This document shows positions 33,152 to 33,259 of a DNA stretch of 33,259 nt, in pieces (position 1 is the first letter of the stretch; every line of letters begins with the position of its first letter). The DNA is from Gammaproteobacteria bacterium (GTDB lineage: Bacteria; Pseudomonadota; Gammaproteobacteria; Pseudomonadales; Halieaceae): contig JAUIIQ010000013.1 of assembly GCA_030431585.1 (NCBI GenBank), positions 1 to 33,259 on the forward strand, given 5' to 3'. The position numbers and the translations under genes were made by a program. Under the pieces are notes generated by a model that was not told where the DNA came from, ran no database searches, and saw only the letters and a list, made by a program, of their open reading frames with translations.

Positions 33152-33259
33152 ATGGAGCAGGATATAGTGCTGGCTGCGCTACTGGCATTGCTGGCTCTGG
33201 TGTTGTTCCGGGTGTTCAGCGCCTGGCAAAACGACGGCTCGCGTACGCGAAAGACTGGT
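33152..33259 (+). CDS. Membrane-anchored protein, 3' end outside window
   Basis: An open frame of 36 codons running off the right edge. GGAGG at 33141-33145 stands six bases before the ATG, an excellent ribosome site. The visible protein has a short acidic start (MEQD), one hydrophobic helix of about 16 residues (IVLAALLALLALVLFRVF), then a polar, charged stretch (SAWQNDGSRTRKTG). This predicts an N-terminal anchor with the rest on the cytoplasmic side by the positive-inside rule, or a small single-pass protein. The family cannot be told from this fragment. In E. coli nsrR and rnr follow purA; this gene is neither, so the conserved order ends at purA. Confidence 0.7.
   Translation, partial: MEQDIVLAALLALLALVLFRVFSAWQNDGSRTRKTG

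Overview
The window is a stretch of gammaproteobacterial chromosome. Gene content, gene order and a GC-rich coding style point to the Pseudomonas / marine Cellvibrionales-Halieaceae side of the class. The exact family is an inference; no rRNA or other decisive marker is present. No mobile element, CRISPR array, integrase, tRNA or rRNA gene was seen, and nearly all of the sequence is tightly packed protein genes.

Layout. (1) Bases 1-8783 are a mixed accessory/housekeeping segment: a Nudix hydrolase cut by the window edge, a DUF1579-like secreted protein, a DUF924 protein, an FKBP-type prolyl isomerase, an iron-type alcohol dehydrogenase, an orphan ParA ATPase, a short-form CysH, a 43-45 residue membrane peptide, a transglutaminase-like/TPR lipoprotein, a PPOX-type flavoprotein, an SDR oxidoreductase and a SYLF protein. 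(2) Bases 8900-14887 hold asnS, a small unknown protein, an RNase II-family exonuclease and a PIN-PhoH ATPase, with two larger non-coding gaps. (3) Bases 14913-19627 hold a predicted beta-rich envelope protein, psd, rsgA, orn and queG. (4) Bases 19754-33023 are the classic conserved block nnr-tsaE-amiB-mutL-miaA-hfq-hflX-hflK-hflC-DUF2065-hisZ-purA, all on the plus strand. It matches the E. coli order except for hisZ, which is placed as in Pseudomonas. A membrane-anchored protein starts at 33152 and runs off the end.

How the genes work together. The large block joins tRNA modification (tsaE, miaA, queG), ribosome maturation and rescue (rsgA, hflX), RNA turnover and regulation (orn, hfq), mismatch repair (mutL), cell-wall splitting (amiB), metabolite repair (nnr), membrane protease control (hflKC), and histidine and purine synthesis (hisZ, purA).

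No wholly new multi-gene system is visible. The most interesting signals are small: an Fnr/Anr-type palindrome between a tiny membrane-protein gene and the TPR lipoprotein; a promoter, hairpin and U-tract in the hfq leader that could be a small RNA or attenuator; a very strong terminator after hflC; a predicted leaderless rsgA transcript; a MutL carrying the endonuclease motif with a Gln-to-Met change; and a series of convergent gene pairs with almost no space between them.
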